64,000 nt of DNA, taken from positions 7,380,001 through 7,444,000 of the forward strand of contig NZ_CP109137.1 in the NCBI RefSeq assembly GCF_035918095.1. The letters run 5' to 3'. A program made the position numbers and the translations under genes. How positions within the stretch are numbered: position 1 is the first letter of the stretch; every line of letters starts with the position of its first letter. This DNA is from Streptomyces sp. NBC_01750. GTDB taxonomy: Bacteria; Actinomycetota; Actinomycetes; Streptomycetales; Streptomycetaceae. The notes under the pieces are model-generated. The model was not told the origin of the DNA. It searched no databases and was given only the letters and a program-made list of their open reading frames with translations. Of the stretch, positions 27,694 to 35,592 are shown one piece after another.

Positions 27694-27720
27694 CCGGTGT
27701 CGTCCAGCGGCCCAGGACGC
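27694..27720 (+). pseudogene. 5' half of a tRNA (Glu-like D arm)
   Basis: GTCGTCCAGCGGCCCAGGACGC matches the 5' region and D arm of an actinobacterial tRNA-Glu but is not followed by an anticodon arm. It lies directly behind the 3' half-tRNA relic. I see nothing else in the rest of this intergenic stretch up to the beta-lactamase ribosome site at about 28085. Confidence 0.4.
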
Positions 27721-28104
27721 TTACGTTGCCGCCGCCGATCTTGATCTCTGAACACCACGACGCAGGCCGTCCGCCACGGGGAACCGGGCGGACGACCTTG
27801 TCGCGCCTCGGTCAGGGCAGCAGTACGGAGGTAGCGTCGCGTCGGGTGCGGGAGTTGTGGGAGATCAGACGGTCGCGAACCGCCGCGCGGAGAACCGGTT
27901 GGCCGTGTTGAAGACGGTCCGTGAAGGTGGTGGCCGCGAGTCGAATGGTACCCCGGCCGCCGACGTTCCCCGACAGCGCGCGGAAGCGGCTCAAGGGCCC
28001 ACTGCGCGCGGTTGATGAGGTCATTGCAACCAGTTGGGCCGGAAGTGACGTCATGCCAGACGTTCTGCCGCACGAACTGCCGCACGAAGGAAAGGCACAC
28101 GACT

Positions 28105-29031
28105 ATGCGACCTATCGGAGCTCGCCCGACCCGACGGACGATCCTGGCCACCGGGGCCGGGGCCGGGGCAGCTCTGGCCGCCGTATCCCGGGTAACCCCG
28201 GCGCACGCGGCCTTAGCCGCGCCCGGCGCGGCCCGGGTCACCCGGCAGTTGCGCGCCCTGGAGCGGGAGCACTCCGCCCGGCTCGGCGCCTACGCCCATG
28301 ACACCGCCACGGGACGCAGGGTGGTGTACCGGGCGGACGAAAGCTTCCCCATGTGCTCCCTGTTCAAGACCATCGGCGCGGCGGCGGTCCTGCGGGACCT
28401 GGACCGCGACGGTGAGTTCCTGGCCCGCCGCATCCGCTATACCGCGAAGGATGTCAAGGACTCCGGCCACTCGCCGATCACCGGCCGGCCCGAGAACCTC
28501 GCCCACGGGATGACGGTCGCCGAGCTGTGCGCGTACTCCATCACACACAGCGACAACACCGCGGCCAACCTCCTCCTCCGCGAACTGGGCGGCCCCACCG
28601 CCATCACCCGCTTCTGCCGCTCCGTCGGAGACCCGGTCACCCGCCTCGATCGCTGGGAGCCCGAGCTGAACTCGGCGGAGCCATGGCGCGAGACGGACAC
28701 CACCACACCTCGCGCCATCGGGCGGACCTACGCCCGCCTCGTCCTGGGCGACGCACTCGTCCCCTGCGACCGCCGGCTGCTCACCGACTGGCTGCTCGCC
28801 AACACCACCAGCGGTGAGCGATTCCGAGCCGGGCTTCCCGCCGACTGGAGGGTCGCCGACAAGACCGCCGGCGGCAGCTACGGCGGCAACAACAACGCCG
28901 GAATCGCTTGGCCTCCAGGCCGCCCACCGGTCGTCCTGGCCGTCATGACCACCAAGCCCGACCGGGACGCCCCCGCCGACAACCCCCTGGTCGCCAAGAC
29001 GGCCGGAATTCTGGCCGCAGCTTTGAGCTGA
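28105..29031 (+). CDS. Class A beta-lactamase family protein, Tat leader
   Basis: A 308-aa serine hydrolase. The twin-arginine leader (TRRTILATGAGAG...) suggests folded export. Active-site motifs are SLFK (SxxK, about residue 87), SDN (about residue 148), EPELNSA (Glu166-type) and DKTAGG, where the usual KTG reads KTA. Most of the catalytic apparatus is therefore intact. ATG 28105 is chosen because GAAGGAAAGG sits about 10 bases upstream and the Tat leader begins there. It may confer beta-lactam resistance; the KTA variant leaves substrate range open. Confidence 0.88.
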   Translation: MRPIGARPTRRTILATGAGAGAALAAVSRVTPAHAALAAPGAARVTRQLRALEREHSARLGAYAHDTATGRRVVYRADESFPMCSLFKTIGAAAVLRDLDRDGEFLARRIRYTAKDVKDSGHSPITGRPENLAHGMTVAELCAYSITHSDNTAANLLLRELGGPTAITRFCRSVGDPVTRLDRWEPELNSAEPWRETDTTTPRAIGRTYARLVLGDALVPCDRRLLTDWLLANTTSGERFRAGLPADWRVADKTAGGSYGGNNNAGIAWPPGRPPVVLAVMTTKPDRDAPADNPLVAKTAGILAAALS

Positions 29032-29359
29032 CCAGGAACCGCGACACCGGGATGCTCGGCGTCCACCTCCCAGCCGTCCAGTGGCAGAAGAGGTCAGCCG
29101 GCGACGGTCCGCCTGCGCCGCCGACGTCACGCGACCCGGCCGCGCGCAGTCCACTGGCCGCGAGGTGCTCCGGGGCGGCCGGCCTCGGCGCTCAACTCCC
29201 CTTTCAGGCCTGTATGTTCGAAGTGATCACCGTCGCGGGAGCGGGGTGGCCGCAGGAGGGCGCGGGCCTGGCGCTCTTCGCACGCTGATAGTCGGCGGAA
29301 CATGGCTGATCACCGGCGGCCGACGCCAGGAAGACCGCGGGAGCGACTGACGGCCGACC

Positions 29360-29494
29360 CCGGCGCTCGTGCTGGAGGTACCGGAGGATCTCGGTATCCA
29401 GCGGTTGGGCCGCCAAGCACAGCGCGACGGACGGGGCCGGCCCGGTAGCCGGGGCCGACCAGAAGGTGTCCCGCGGATGCTCACGAGCTGCGAG
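29360..29494 (-). pseudogene. Remnant of a second DUF2254 gene 5' end
   Basis: Read on the minus strand this stretch gives REHPRDTFWSAPATG...LDTEILRYLQHERR, clearly homologous to REHLRDTFWFAPAAG...LDTQIIAYLQREQ of the intact gene at 25025-26326, but it then degenerates. Upstream DNA is also shared: CACTGACCACCGGATAT followed by GAGGGGCAC occurs at about 26433-26462 and 29636-29665. The gene-free stretch 29032-29716 therefore contains a decayed partial duplication. No other gene is seen in it. Confidence 0.7.
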
Positions 29495-29716
29495 AGCGTT
29501 CGTGCCCTCGATGGCTGCGAGCACCCATGCAGCGACGGCGGTATCACCCTTTGTGTGGGCACGGATACACACCGTGCGGAGGGGGAGGCGGCGGAGCCCG
29601 CGGGCCCCGATCGGCTCCGCTTGCCCCCACTGACCACCGGATATGCAGGTGAGGGGCACGTCGAAGCCCTGGTATTGTTGTCCACGTCGCCGCGGGAAAC
29701 CGGGGCCGATCACCTA

Positions 29717-29801
29717 GTCCGGGTGGCGGAATGGCAGACGCGCTAGCTTGAGGTGCTAGTGCCCTTTATCGGGCGTGGGGGTTCAAGTCCCCCCTCGGAC
29801 A
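29717..29801 (+). tRNA. tRNA-Leu (anticodon GAG)
   Basis: A complete class II tRNA of 85 nt: acceptor GTCCGGG pairing with CTCGGAC, anticodon arm CTAGC-TTGAGGT-GCTAG, variable arm TGCCCTTTATCGGGCG, and T arm GGGGG-TTCAAGT-CCCCC. CCA is not encoded (A at 29801 is the discriminator). Its last 18 nt are the left attachment site of the element that follows, which restores the 3' end. The original terminator now lies at about 47775. Confidence 0.95.
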
Positions 29802-31549
29802 CCGACTGGTAGCCCACGGGTTGCCCCAGAGTGCTGGTTGAGATTCATCTCGACCAGCACTTTCTGTTTCCCGGAGTCGTAGGTGAGGGCGAGCCCGAGC
29901 TGCCGGTAGATCTCCGCCTTGTCCGCGGCTTCCGCTTGGCGTACGACGGCGGCCAGGTCGCTGATGGAGCGTACGAGCCGGGCGATCTCGTCACGGGGCA
30001 TCCGTGAGCCGGGGCCATGGGTCGCGGTGCGCAGTTCGGCTACGGCGCGGGCTTTGCGGGCCTGTGTCTCGGCGATCCATTGGGTGACGAGGGCGGGGTC
30101 GGCGCCGGCTTCGAGCGCTGCGCGGTGGGTAGCGAGCTTGGCGTCGCAGTCGGCGATCACTGTCCGGGCGGCTTCAGCGGTACTTTTTTCATCGCTGGCG
30201 AGGGGGCGCGGCGCGGCACCGGCCATCAGGTCGATGGTGTCGTCGAGGCGGTGCGGCAGGAACACTTTGCTCAGCCAGTCGTCGAGCGGTGGGAGGATCC
30301 ACGTCTCCCGCAGGTAGACGTTGCGGGGGTGCTGGATGTGGTTGGCGAGGGCGTACTCCTCAGGGAAGCGGCATCGGTAGTACGCCTCGTCGTGCGCCCA
30401 GTGCCCTTGCATTTTGCGCCCGCACACGGCGTGGGTGAGTGCACCCCGCAGGACGTAGAGGTTCTGGGTTCGTTTGACTCCGTGGGCGGGTCCGGTGCGG
30501 GTGCGGGAGGCGAGGATGTCCTGGGCCTGGGCGAAGGTCTCGTCGTCGATGAGGGGGGTGTGCGCGATGCGCTGGGAGACGAGCCATTTGTCTTTGCTGT
30601 TCCAGCGCAGCGTGGTGGTGTAGCCGAGGGTGACGTCCTCGATGTCCAGCAGACTTTCGTGTTTGTGCTGTCGGTTCCAGACCTGTCGGCCGGTGTAGCG
30701 GGGGTTGGTGAGGATCGCGCGGACGGCGCTCTTGGACCAGGCCCGTGTGTCGCGGTGCGAGTTGCGGGCCTGGTCGTGTGCGGAGGGGCTGGGGATCTGG
30801 TCGCGGGTCAGGCCTTCGGCGATGGCGAAGATCCCGAGCCCGCACAGGTACTCGGTGAAGATCCGTACGACGACGGGAGCGGCCACAGGGTCGGGTTCCA
30901 GGCCGTGCAGACGCCTGCCGGTGGCGGCCTTGCCGGGGTTGGGGTGCGGGCCCAGGTCAACGAGCCGGTAGCCGTAAGGAGGGCGTCCGCCGAGGTAGCG
31001 GCCCTCGATGAGGGTCTGCGAAGCCATGGCGGAATGCACACGGATCTTGATGCGGTTGCGCTCGCCCGTCGACATGCCGCCGAAGACGGACATGATCAGG
31101 TCGTGTGCTTCGTTGTCTGGGTCGATGGCTCCGCCGACTTCCGGCACCCACAGCATGACGCCGTAGTGAGTGAAGAGCGGGAACGTGTTACCGAACTGCG
31201 TTCCGTAGAAAGCACGTTGCGGTTCACCGATCACGACGGCGTCGAAGCCGCGCCGAGGGTCGGCCAACGCGGCCAGGAGCGCCGAGGCCCTCGGCCGCCG
31301 TTTCCAGGGCAGGGCGCGGGTCTCGCCGATGTCGAAGTATTCGGCGGTGATGATGCCCCCGATCGGCTCGATGAGGGTGCGGGCCCGGCCGAGCTGGCAC
31401 AGACGCGACGCCTCGGGGTCCTGCTGGTCTTCGGTGGACACCCGCCCGTAGAAGGCGAATCTCAGGCCGCGGCCCACGGCTGCAGGTGGAACGGGCAGGG
31501 TCTGGTTCCAGGCAAGCAGCCAGGAGGGGAGGTCATCGTGGGGCGTCAC
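29783..31549 (-). CDS. Large serine recombinase (integrase)
   Basis: A 588-aa site-specific recombinase. The resolvase domain at about residues 29-180 holds the catalytic Ser38 in FYGRVSTEDQQDPEASR. The recombinase domain follows (PPYGYRLVDLG..., NPRYTGRQVWNRQ). The zinc-ribbon region (VCGRKMQGHW...YYRC) keeps only one obvious Cys pair, and a helical C-terminus follows. It starts at GTG after AGGAAG and overlaps the small upstream gene by 17 bp. The last six codons lie in the attachment repeat, and the TGA stop uses a base (29783) from the chromosomal tRNA side. It is probably the enzyme that integrates and excises the element, although a 20-bp identity is long for a serine integrase. Confidence 0.9.
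   Translation of the reverse strand: MTPHDDLPSWLLAWNQTLPVPPAAVGRGLRFAFYGRVSTEDQQDPEASRLCQLGRARTLIEPIGGIITAEYFDIGETRALPWKRRPRASALLAALADPRRGFDAVVIGEPQRAFYGTQFGNTFPLFTHYGVMLWVPEVGGAIDPDNEAHDLIMSVFGGMSTGERNRIKIRVHSAMASQTLIEGRYLGGRPPYGYRLVDLGPHPNPGKAATGRRLHGLEPDPVAAPVVVRIFTEYLCGLGIFAIAEGLTRDQIPSPSAHDQARNSHRDTRAWSKSAVRAILTNPRYTGRQVWNRQHKHESLLDIEDVTLGYTTTLRWNSKDKWLVSQRIAHTPLIDDETFAQAQDILASRTRTGPAHGVKRTQNLYVLRGALTHAVCGRKMQGHWAHDEAYYRCRFPEEYALANHIQHPRNVYLRETWILPPLDDWLSKVFLPHRLDDTIDLMAGAAPRPLASDEKSTAEAARTVIADCDAKLATHRAALEAGADPALVTQWIAETQARKARAVAELRTATHGPGSRMPRDEIARLVRSISDLAAVVRQAEAADKAEIYRQLGLALTYDSGKQKVLVEMNLNQHSGATRGLPVGVRGGT
29784..29803 (+). repeat. attL-type 20-bp direct repeat
   Basis: The left copy of the 20-bp repeat coincides with the T arm and acceptor of tRNA-Leu. 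It also encodes the last residues of the minus-strand recombinase. Confidence 0.88.
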
Positions 31550-31748
31550 CGTGGTGTTCTTCCTGTTGGTGGCCGATGTGGTCGTCCAGGGATAGCTCAG
31601 CTCTTGGAAGAGAGCCAGTCCGTGCGAGATGACGCCTCACCATGCGAAGAAGCACTGCGGCAGCCGACGGGGTCAGCTCGGGGCCCTGCCCGGGGAGGAC
31701 GACCTGAAAGCCAGCGGCTGCTTCCTCGCAGTGGTGACGTGGACTCAT
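31533..31748 (-). CDS. Small hypothetical protein between methyltransferase and recombinase
   Basis: A 71-aa protein, MSPRHHCEEAAAGFQVVLPG...LLRMVRRHLARTGSLP...HHGDAPR. I do not recognise it. Its ATG overlaps the methyltransferase stop (ATGA) and its end overlaps the recombinase start by 17 bp, so translational coupling supports it as real. It is a single-domain, mostly helical protein with no membrane segment. It could be a recombination directionality or regulatory factor, a guess based only on position. Confidence 0.5.
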   Translation of the reverse strand: MSPRHHCEEAAAGFQVVLPGQGPELTPSAAAVLLRMVRRHLARTGSLPRAELSLDDHIGHQQEEHHGDAPR

Positions 31749-33010
31749 GGGCTGGCCCCCGGGCAGCGGTCCCGCGCGATCTCCTGGCGGCCGGGAGCGC
31801 AATCGCCGGCCCTGGCCAGCAGGGTATTGAGGGCGTGGTCAGCTTGCTGGGGGACGACGCTGATGCCGAGGAGACGGAGCTGGGCAGCGCGGGAGAGTTC
31901 CGGGGTGCCGGTGACGTGACCGGTGAGGCCCATCATCCACTCGACGAATGCGGCAGACAGGCGCCGCGTGCCGGGCTGAGTGGGACAGGGTGCGGCCCTT
32001 CCGGTCACGCGCTCCCATCTGTGGATGGCGGGCCGGTAGGCGCCCCACCAGTGGGAAGGTGAGTGACGGCTGTTCGCAGGTTCATGCCGCCCTGGCGTTT
32101 CGGGGTCGTGCCCGCACCGCCGACTCCGTCGGATGAGGTCGGGGTGGGCAACAGGCGCTCGGTCTCCGTGATCGTGACGTTCGGAGCGGTGAGCGCTGCC
32201 GCTGTGGAGGCAAGGGTGAGGCTGCCGTCGCCGTGTCGCTGGTTCGGTGAGCCCTTGGCACCGTCGCTGGCTTTCGGGGTGGGCAAGAGGTGCTCTACCT
32301 CGTCGGCCAGGGTGGGGCCGTGACCTCCGGCCTTCCGTTTGTCGGGATGCTGAGAGCCGCCGTTGCGGCCCAGATTCGACGTCGGCGTCTTCAACAGCAG
32401 CTCGCAGCCGTGGTGTTGTGGGCCAGGCGGTGAGGAAGACGCGCTCGCGACGGTGCGGGGCGCCGACGTCACAGGCGCGTACGCATGTCCAGCTCGCGTC
32501 GTACCCGAGGTCGGCCAGGTCCGCGAGTAGCACGCCCAGTGCCCGCATGCAGGGTTGATCGGATAGGTCTCCCAGACACCGCGGGCAGGGTTCCAGGTGG
32601 CGAAGGGCGTGGGTTCCGGCTCGGGTGGAGAGCAGGCCGCGGACATTCTCGATCACCACCAGGCAGGGGTTGAGGGCTTCGATGGCGTCGACGACATGGC
32701 GCCACAGGCCGGATCGGGTGCCGGTGGCCAGTCCGGTGCGGGGTCCGGCGACCGAGAGGTCCTGGCAGGGGAAGCCGGCGGTGAGGACGCACACGGGCTC
32801 GGTCTGGTGCCAGTCGATGGCCTGTACATCGCCCAGGTTGGGCACCTGCCAGTGGCGGGCGAGGACTTGGGCGGCGTGTGGGTCGGTCTCGGCGTGCCAG
32901 GCGATGTGGCCGCCGAGTGCGGCCTGGACGCCCAGGTCCAGGCCGCCGACTCCGGAGAACAGGCTGCCGATCGGTAGGTCAGTGACCGCCACAGCGGCCC
33001 CTTCGGGCAC
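31745..33010 (-). CDS. DNA (cytosine-5) methyltransferase, middle region apparently frameshifted twice
   Basis: A 421-aa C5-methyltransferase of Dcm type. Catalytic motifs are intact in the first half: I SLFSGVGGLDLG (about residue 16), IV GFPCQDLS (Cys near 80), VI ENVRGL and VIII GAPHRRERVFLT. From about 32430 to 32060 this frame has poor third-position GC and Arg/His-rich translation. The +1-shifted frame over the same bases has strong GC3 and the family-like motifs LLPTPKASDG and LLPTPTSSDG. The original frame resumes with WWGAYRPAIHRWERV. The target-recognition region therefore seems scrambled by two compensating indels, or one frame is a sequencing artefact. It overlaps the next upstream methyltransferase by 32 bp. 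Confidence 0.75.
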   Translation of the reverse strand: MPEGAAVAVTDLPIGSLFSGVGGLDLGVQAALGGHIAWHAETDPHAAQVLARHWQVPNLGDVQAIDWHQTEPVCVLTAGFPCQDLSVAGPRTGLATGTRSGLWRHVVDAIEALNPCLVVIENVRGLLSTRAGTHALRHLEPCPRCLGDLSDQPCMRALGVLLADLADLGYDASWTCVRACDVGAPHRRERVFLTAWPTTPRLRAAVEDADVESGPQRRLSASRQTEGRRSRPHPGRRGRAPLAHPESQRRCQGLTEPATRRRQPHPCLHSGSAHRSERHDHGDRAPVAHPDLIRRSRRCGHDPETPGRHEPANSRHSPSHWWGAYRPAIHRWERVTGRAAPCPTQPGTRRLSAAFVEWMMGLTGHVTGTPELSRAAQLRLLGISVVPQQADHALNTLLARAGDCAPGRQEIARDRCPGASP

Positions 33011-33956
33011 AGGTGCGGGAGTGGACGGCAGCCGGGGTTGCCGGCCTGCAGGCGGCCCTGGCCGTGCACCTCGGCTCGCCCGTCGTCCATCTCGCGTCTC
33101 TCGTACCGGTGTGCTGTCCGGGTCGGGTGAAGACGAGTACGTCCTCGTGCTGGACTACCGCGAGGGGGATGCCCTGGCGGCGGGCGTCGCGGACGTTCTT
33201 CATCTGGAAGAACGACGGGCGGGCGATGAGCTGACTGTCGCGGATGCCCGCGAGGAGGGCGACGCAGCGTTCGGCGGCGATGAGTCCGGCCACCTGGCCG
33301 GCGGCGAGGACCGCGGAGGGCAGGTCGACGAGTTCGCCGCGCTCGCGCCAGGGGCGGGTGGTGACGACCACGGTGCCGCCGGGGCGCAGGACGCGTCGGC
33401 ACTGGGTGAGGATCTCGGTGAAGGCGTCCAGGAGCCGGTCGGTGGAGACGTGGGCCAGGTTGGAGGGGTCGTGGCTGTAGCGGTAGTCCTTCTTGAGCAC
33501 GCCGCGCTCGCCGGTCTCGCGAGTGGAGCGGACCTGTCCGTGCACCGAGTTGCCGTACGGCGGTGAGGTGACGACGAGGGCGATCTTGCCGTGGTGGCGT
33601 TCGTCGATGAGCTCGGTGAGTCGGCGGGCGTCGCCGCACGCGACGTGTCCGCTGCCGCGTCCGGTTGCCTGCAGGGTGTGGATGACGTTGTCGCGGGCCA
33701 CGTCGGCCCAGCGCGCCTCGTACTCGGTACCGAGGGCGTGACGGCCAAGGCGGATGGCCTCGACGAGGGTGGTGCCGATGCCGCACATGGGGTCCAGGAC
33801 CAGGTCCCCGGGGCGGGAGTAGGCGGTGATGGCGTGGGCGGCGATCTGCGGGAGCATCTTGGCGGGGTGGGCGGCGGAGCCAGGCACGTAGCGGTCAGCG
33901 CGCTGGGCGGGAGCGGAGGTGGGGGCGGTGTTCCACACCGAGAGGGGGGAGGGCAC
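32979..33956 (-). CDS. DNA N4-cytosine/N6-adenine methyltransferase
   Basis: A 325-aa amino-methyltransferase. The AdoMet-binding motif is DPMCGIGTTLVEAIRLG (about residue 49) and the catalytic motif IV is VVTSPPYGNSVHG (about residue 134), followed by GGTVVVTTRPW. The GTG start at 33956 has GAGGAG 8 bases upstream, so the longer in-frame extension is rejected. It is the first gene of a minus-strand chain (this gene, C5-methyltransferase, small ORF, recombinase). No restriction endonuclease is nearby, so the pair may protect the element from host restriction. Confidence 0.87.
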   Translation of the reverse strand: MPSPLSVWNTAPTSAPAQRADRYVPGSAAHPAKMLPQIAAHAITAYSRPGDLVLDPMCGIGTTLVEAIRLGRHALGTEYEARWADVARDNVIHTLQATGRGSGHVACGDARRLTELIDERHHGKIALVVTSPPYGNSVHGQVRSTRETGERGVLKKDYRYSHDPSNLAHVSTDRLLDAFTEILTQCRRVLRPGGTVVVTTRPWRERGELVDLPSAVLAAGQVAGLIAAERCVALLAGIRDSQLIARPSFFQMKNVRDARRQGIPLAVVQHEDVLVFTRPGQHTGTRDARWTTGEPRCTARAACRPATPAAVHSRTCARRGRCGGH

Positions 33957-34022
33957 GACGGTTCTCCTCTGCCTTGGCCTACGCGTGGGTGATCGCGGAC
34001 AGGGGAACGCCGACTGCGCCGC

Positions 34023-34328
34023 ATGACCGACCACTTCACCGCCGACGAACTCCCCAAGGGGGCGGGGGTGCGTGACGCGCGCATGAAAGGCAAGAAGCTC
34101 ACGCTCGGCCAGTACCCGGCTGTCCTGAACGACGCCGCCTGCTGGGTCAAGCTGAGATGGCCGTACGAGCAGCAGGACATGGTCCACCGTGTCACGGTCG
34201 TCAAGGACTACCGCAACGAGCTGGCCCACTGGGATGTTGACGCTCCCGAGGAGAAGACCGAAGCCCTCGCCGCAACAAAGCAGCTTCTCAACCTACTCAA
34301 GCTGATCGACCACGATCCGCTGCCCTGA
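34023..34328 (+). CDS. HEPN-like fragment
   Basis: A 101-aa protein, GKKLTLGQYPAVLND...MVHRVTVVKDYRNELAHWDV. RNELAH fits the HEPN RNase motif (R-x4-H) and the surroundings are helical. It looks like the C-terminal end of a larger HEPN protein of the abortive-infection type, with no catalytic partner or antitoxin next to it. The start lacks a convincing ribosome site. It is divergent from the methyltransferase gene. Confidence 0.5.
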   Translation: MTDHFTADELPKGAGVRDARMKGKKLTLGQYPAVLNDAACWVKLRWPYEQQDMVHRVTVVKDYRNELAHWDVDAPEEKTEALAATKQLLNLLKLIDHDPLP

Positions 34329-34492
34329 CCACACACACGTGGCCGGATTCCTGTCAATAGGCGCTGAACCTCATTGCGTATGCAACATGCTTTCGATACA
34401 CATGAGTTCTGCGCAGTGGGGCGCGCGGGGCACTTGTGCACACAGCGACGGATGCCCGGCCGCTACGCATACGACGATTCGGGGGTGGGTGC

Positions 34493-34825
34493 ATGAAGTT
34501 CGACATGGGCAGTACGACGCTGTCCGACCTCGGCAAGGCCACGGAGGGGTCCGGTACTGATCTGGGCACGCTGATCCGGCAGTTGATCGCGGCGGCGGAG
34601 CCGCTGGAGGGGAAGTTCAACGGGGCCGGGAAGGTCGCGTTCGACACCTTCAAGATTCATGCGGACGAGATCACTGCGGATCTGAACGGTTCGCTGCACG
34701 ACATCCTTGGCGGGCAGTCCGGCATGAACACCGCGTTCGGCACCGGCGACCAGGAGCAAGAGTCCAACGCCCACCAGAGCATGGCTGGGGCGAATTTCGA
34801 CGCGGCCCGGTTCTCCGGGCGATAG
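34493..34825 (+). CDS. ESX/WXG100-like small protein 1
   Basis: A 110-aa two-helix protein: FDMGSTTLSDLGKATEGSGTDLGTLIRQLI...LEGKFNGAGKVAFDTFKIHADEITADLN. The W-x-G turn is replaced by FNGAG. It is probably a type VII secretion substrate or chaperone partner. The ATG follows GGGGGTGGGT. It is the first gene of the T7SS operon, preceded by a 164-bp gap that must hold the operon promoter (not resolved). Confidence 0.7.
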   Translation: MKFDMGSTTLSDLGKATEGSGTDLGTLIRQLIAAAEPLEGKFNGAGKVAFDTFKIHADEITADLNGSLHDILGGQSGMNTAFGTGDQEQESNAHQSMAGANFDAARFSGR

Positions 34826-34836
34826 GGGGATTAAGC

Positions 34837-35148
34837 ATGGGGCAGAACCTGGACCGGCTCAGCTACGACACCGGCGCCTCCACCGAGGTGCAGGGCGGGC
34901 TGCACGGGATCGTCGGGCAGCTGGAGGCCGTGCTAGGCGATCGGGACCGTGCGGTGAAGGCCGCGATGACCGAGTTCCAGGCCGACGGGGTCTCCGACGA
35001 GTACCACGGCAAGGAAATCCGCTGGAACAAGGCGGCGCACCAGGTACGGGAGATCATCCGACTCGTACGCACGACGCTGGAGCAGAACGACGGCACGGCG
35101 CAGTCGACGCTGGCCAAGGCCAAGGCTGCGGTCGACGCCATCGGCTGA
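34837..35148 (+). CDS. ESX/WXG100-like small protein 2
   Basis: A 103-aa helical protein, LSYDTGASTEVQGGLHGIVGQLEAVLGDRDRAV...WNKAAHQVREIIRLVRTTLEQND. Length and helical hairpin resemble the ESAT-6/CFP-10 family, although a canonical WxG is absent. It is likely to heterodimerise with small protein 1, whose gene ends 11 bp upstream, and to act as secreted partner or escort for the toxin. Confidence 0.65.
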   Translation: MGQNLDRLSYDTGASTEVQGGLHGIVGQLEAVLGDRDRAVKAAMTEFQADGVSDEYHGKEIRWNKAAHQVREIIRLVRTTLEQNDGTAQSTLAKAKAAVDAIG

Positions 35149-35200
35149 CCGAATCGGCGGGCGAGGGTAACGGGGGCAGAACAGCAAATGGGGGATTGGC

Positions 35201-35590
35201 ATGTCGGGGTGGGACATCTCGCCGTCCGGGGTCTCGTCGGTGACGTCGCTGGTCGGGCTGGCGATGGACGACGTGGCCAAGAGCGCCAAGTCGTACGGGA
35301 CGAACATCGACAGCGCGGCAAGCTCGGCGGGCACGATAAGTGAGGCGTACTGCGGGCCGACGCCGACCGGTCCGATCGGGGCGGCACTGGCGCTGTTCGT
35401 CGAGAAGACGGCTGTCGATGTGCTGTTTCTCGGGGCGCGTGCGGCGAAGTCCGTGAACGGCGCGCGTGAGGCCACCGCGTACTACGTTGCTGGGGATCTT
35501 GAGCATGCCGCGAACGCGGAGCATCTCGCCCTGGCCGCGCCGGAGGTCAAACTGCCCAAGCCGGATGGCTCGCAGGGCGGGAAGAAGTAG
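35201..35590 (+). CDS. DUF6507-like T7SS accessory protein
   Basis: A 129-aa protein beginning MSGWDISPSGVSSVTSLVG, matching my memory of DUF6507 proteins found beside Streptomyces toxin genes. Its alternating helices (AKSAKSYGTNIDSAASSAG) and Lys/Gly-rich tail suggest an ESX-like bundle. Its stop lies 2 bp before the toxin start, pointing to stoichiometric synthesis, so it is probably a chaperone or export partner for the toxin. Confidence 0.6.
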   Translation: MSGWDISPSGVSSVTSLVGLAMDDVAKSAKSYGTNIDSAASSAGTISEAYCGPTPTGPIGAALALFVEKTAVDVLFLGARAAKSVNGAREATAYYVAGDLEHAANAEHLALAAPEVKLPKPDGSQGGKK

Positions 35591-35592
35591 CG

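Noticed and set aside
30017..32062. 681-aa open frame on the plus strand across the recombinase
   Set aside because: No family motifs and it is exactly antisense to the recombinase, which has a clear catalytic serine and domains.
32005..32646. 213-aa frame inside the C5-methyltransferase as an independent gene
   Set aside because: It has no ribosome site or own start and reads like the ancestral middle part of the methyltransferase, so it is treated as a frameshift signal rather than a gene.
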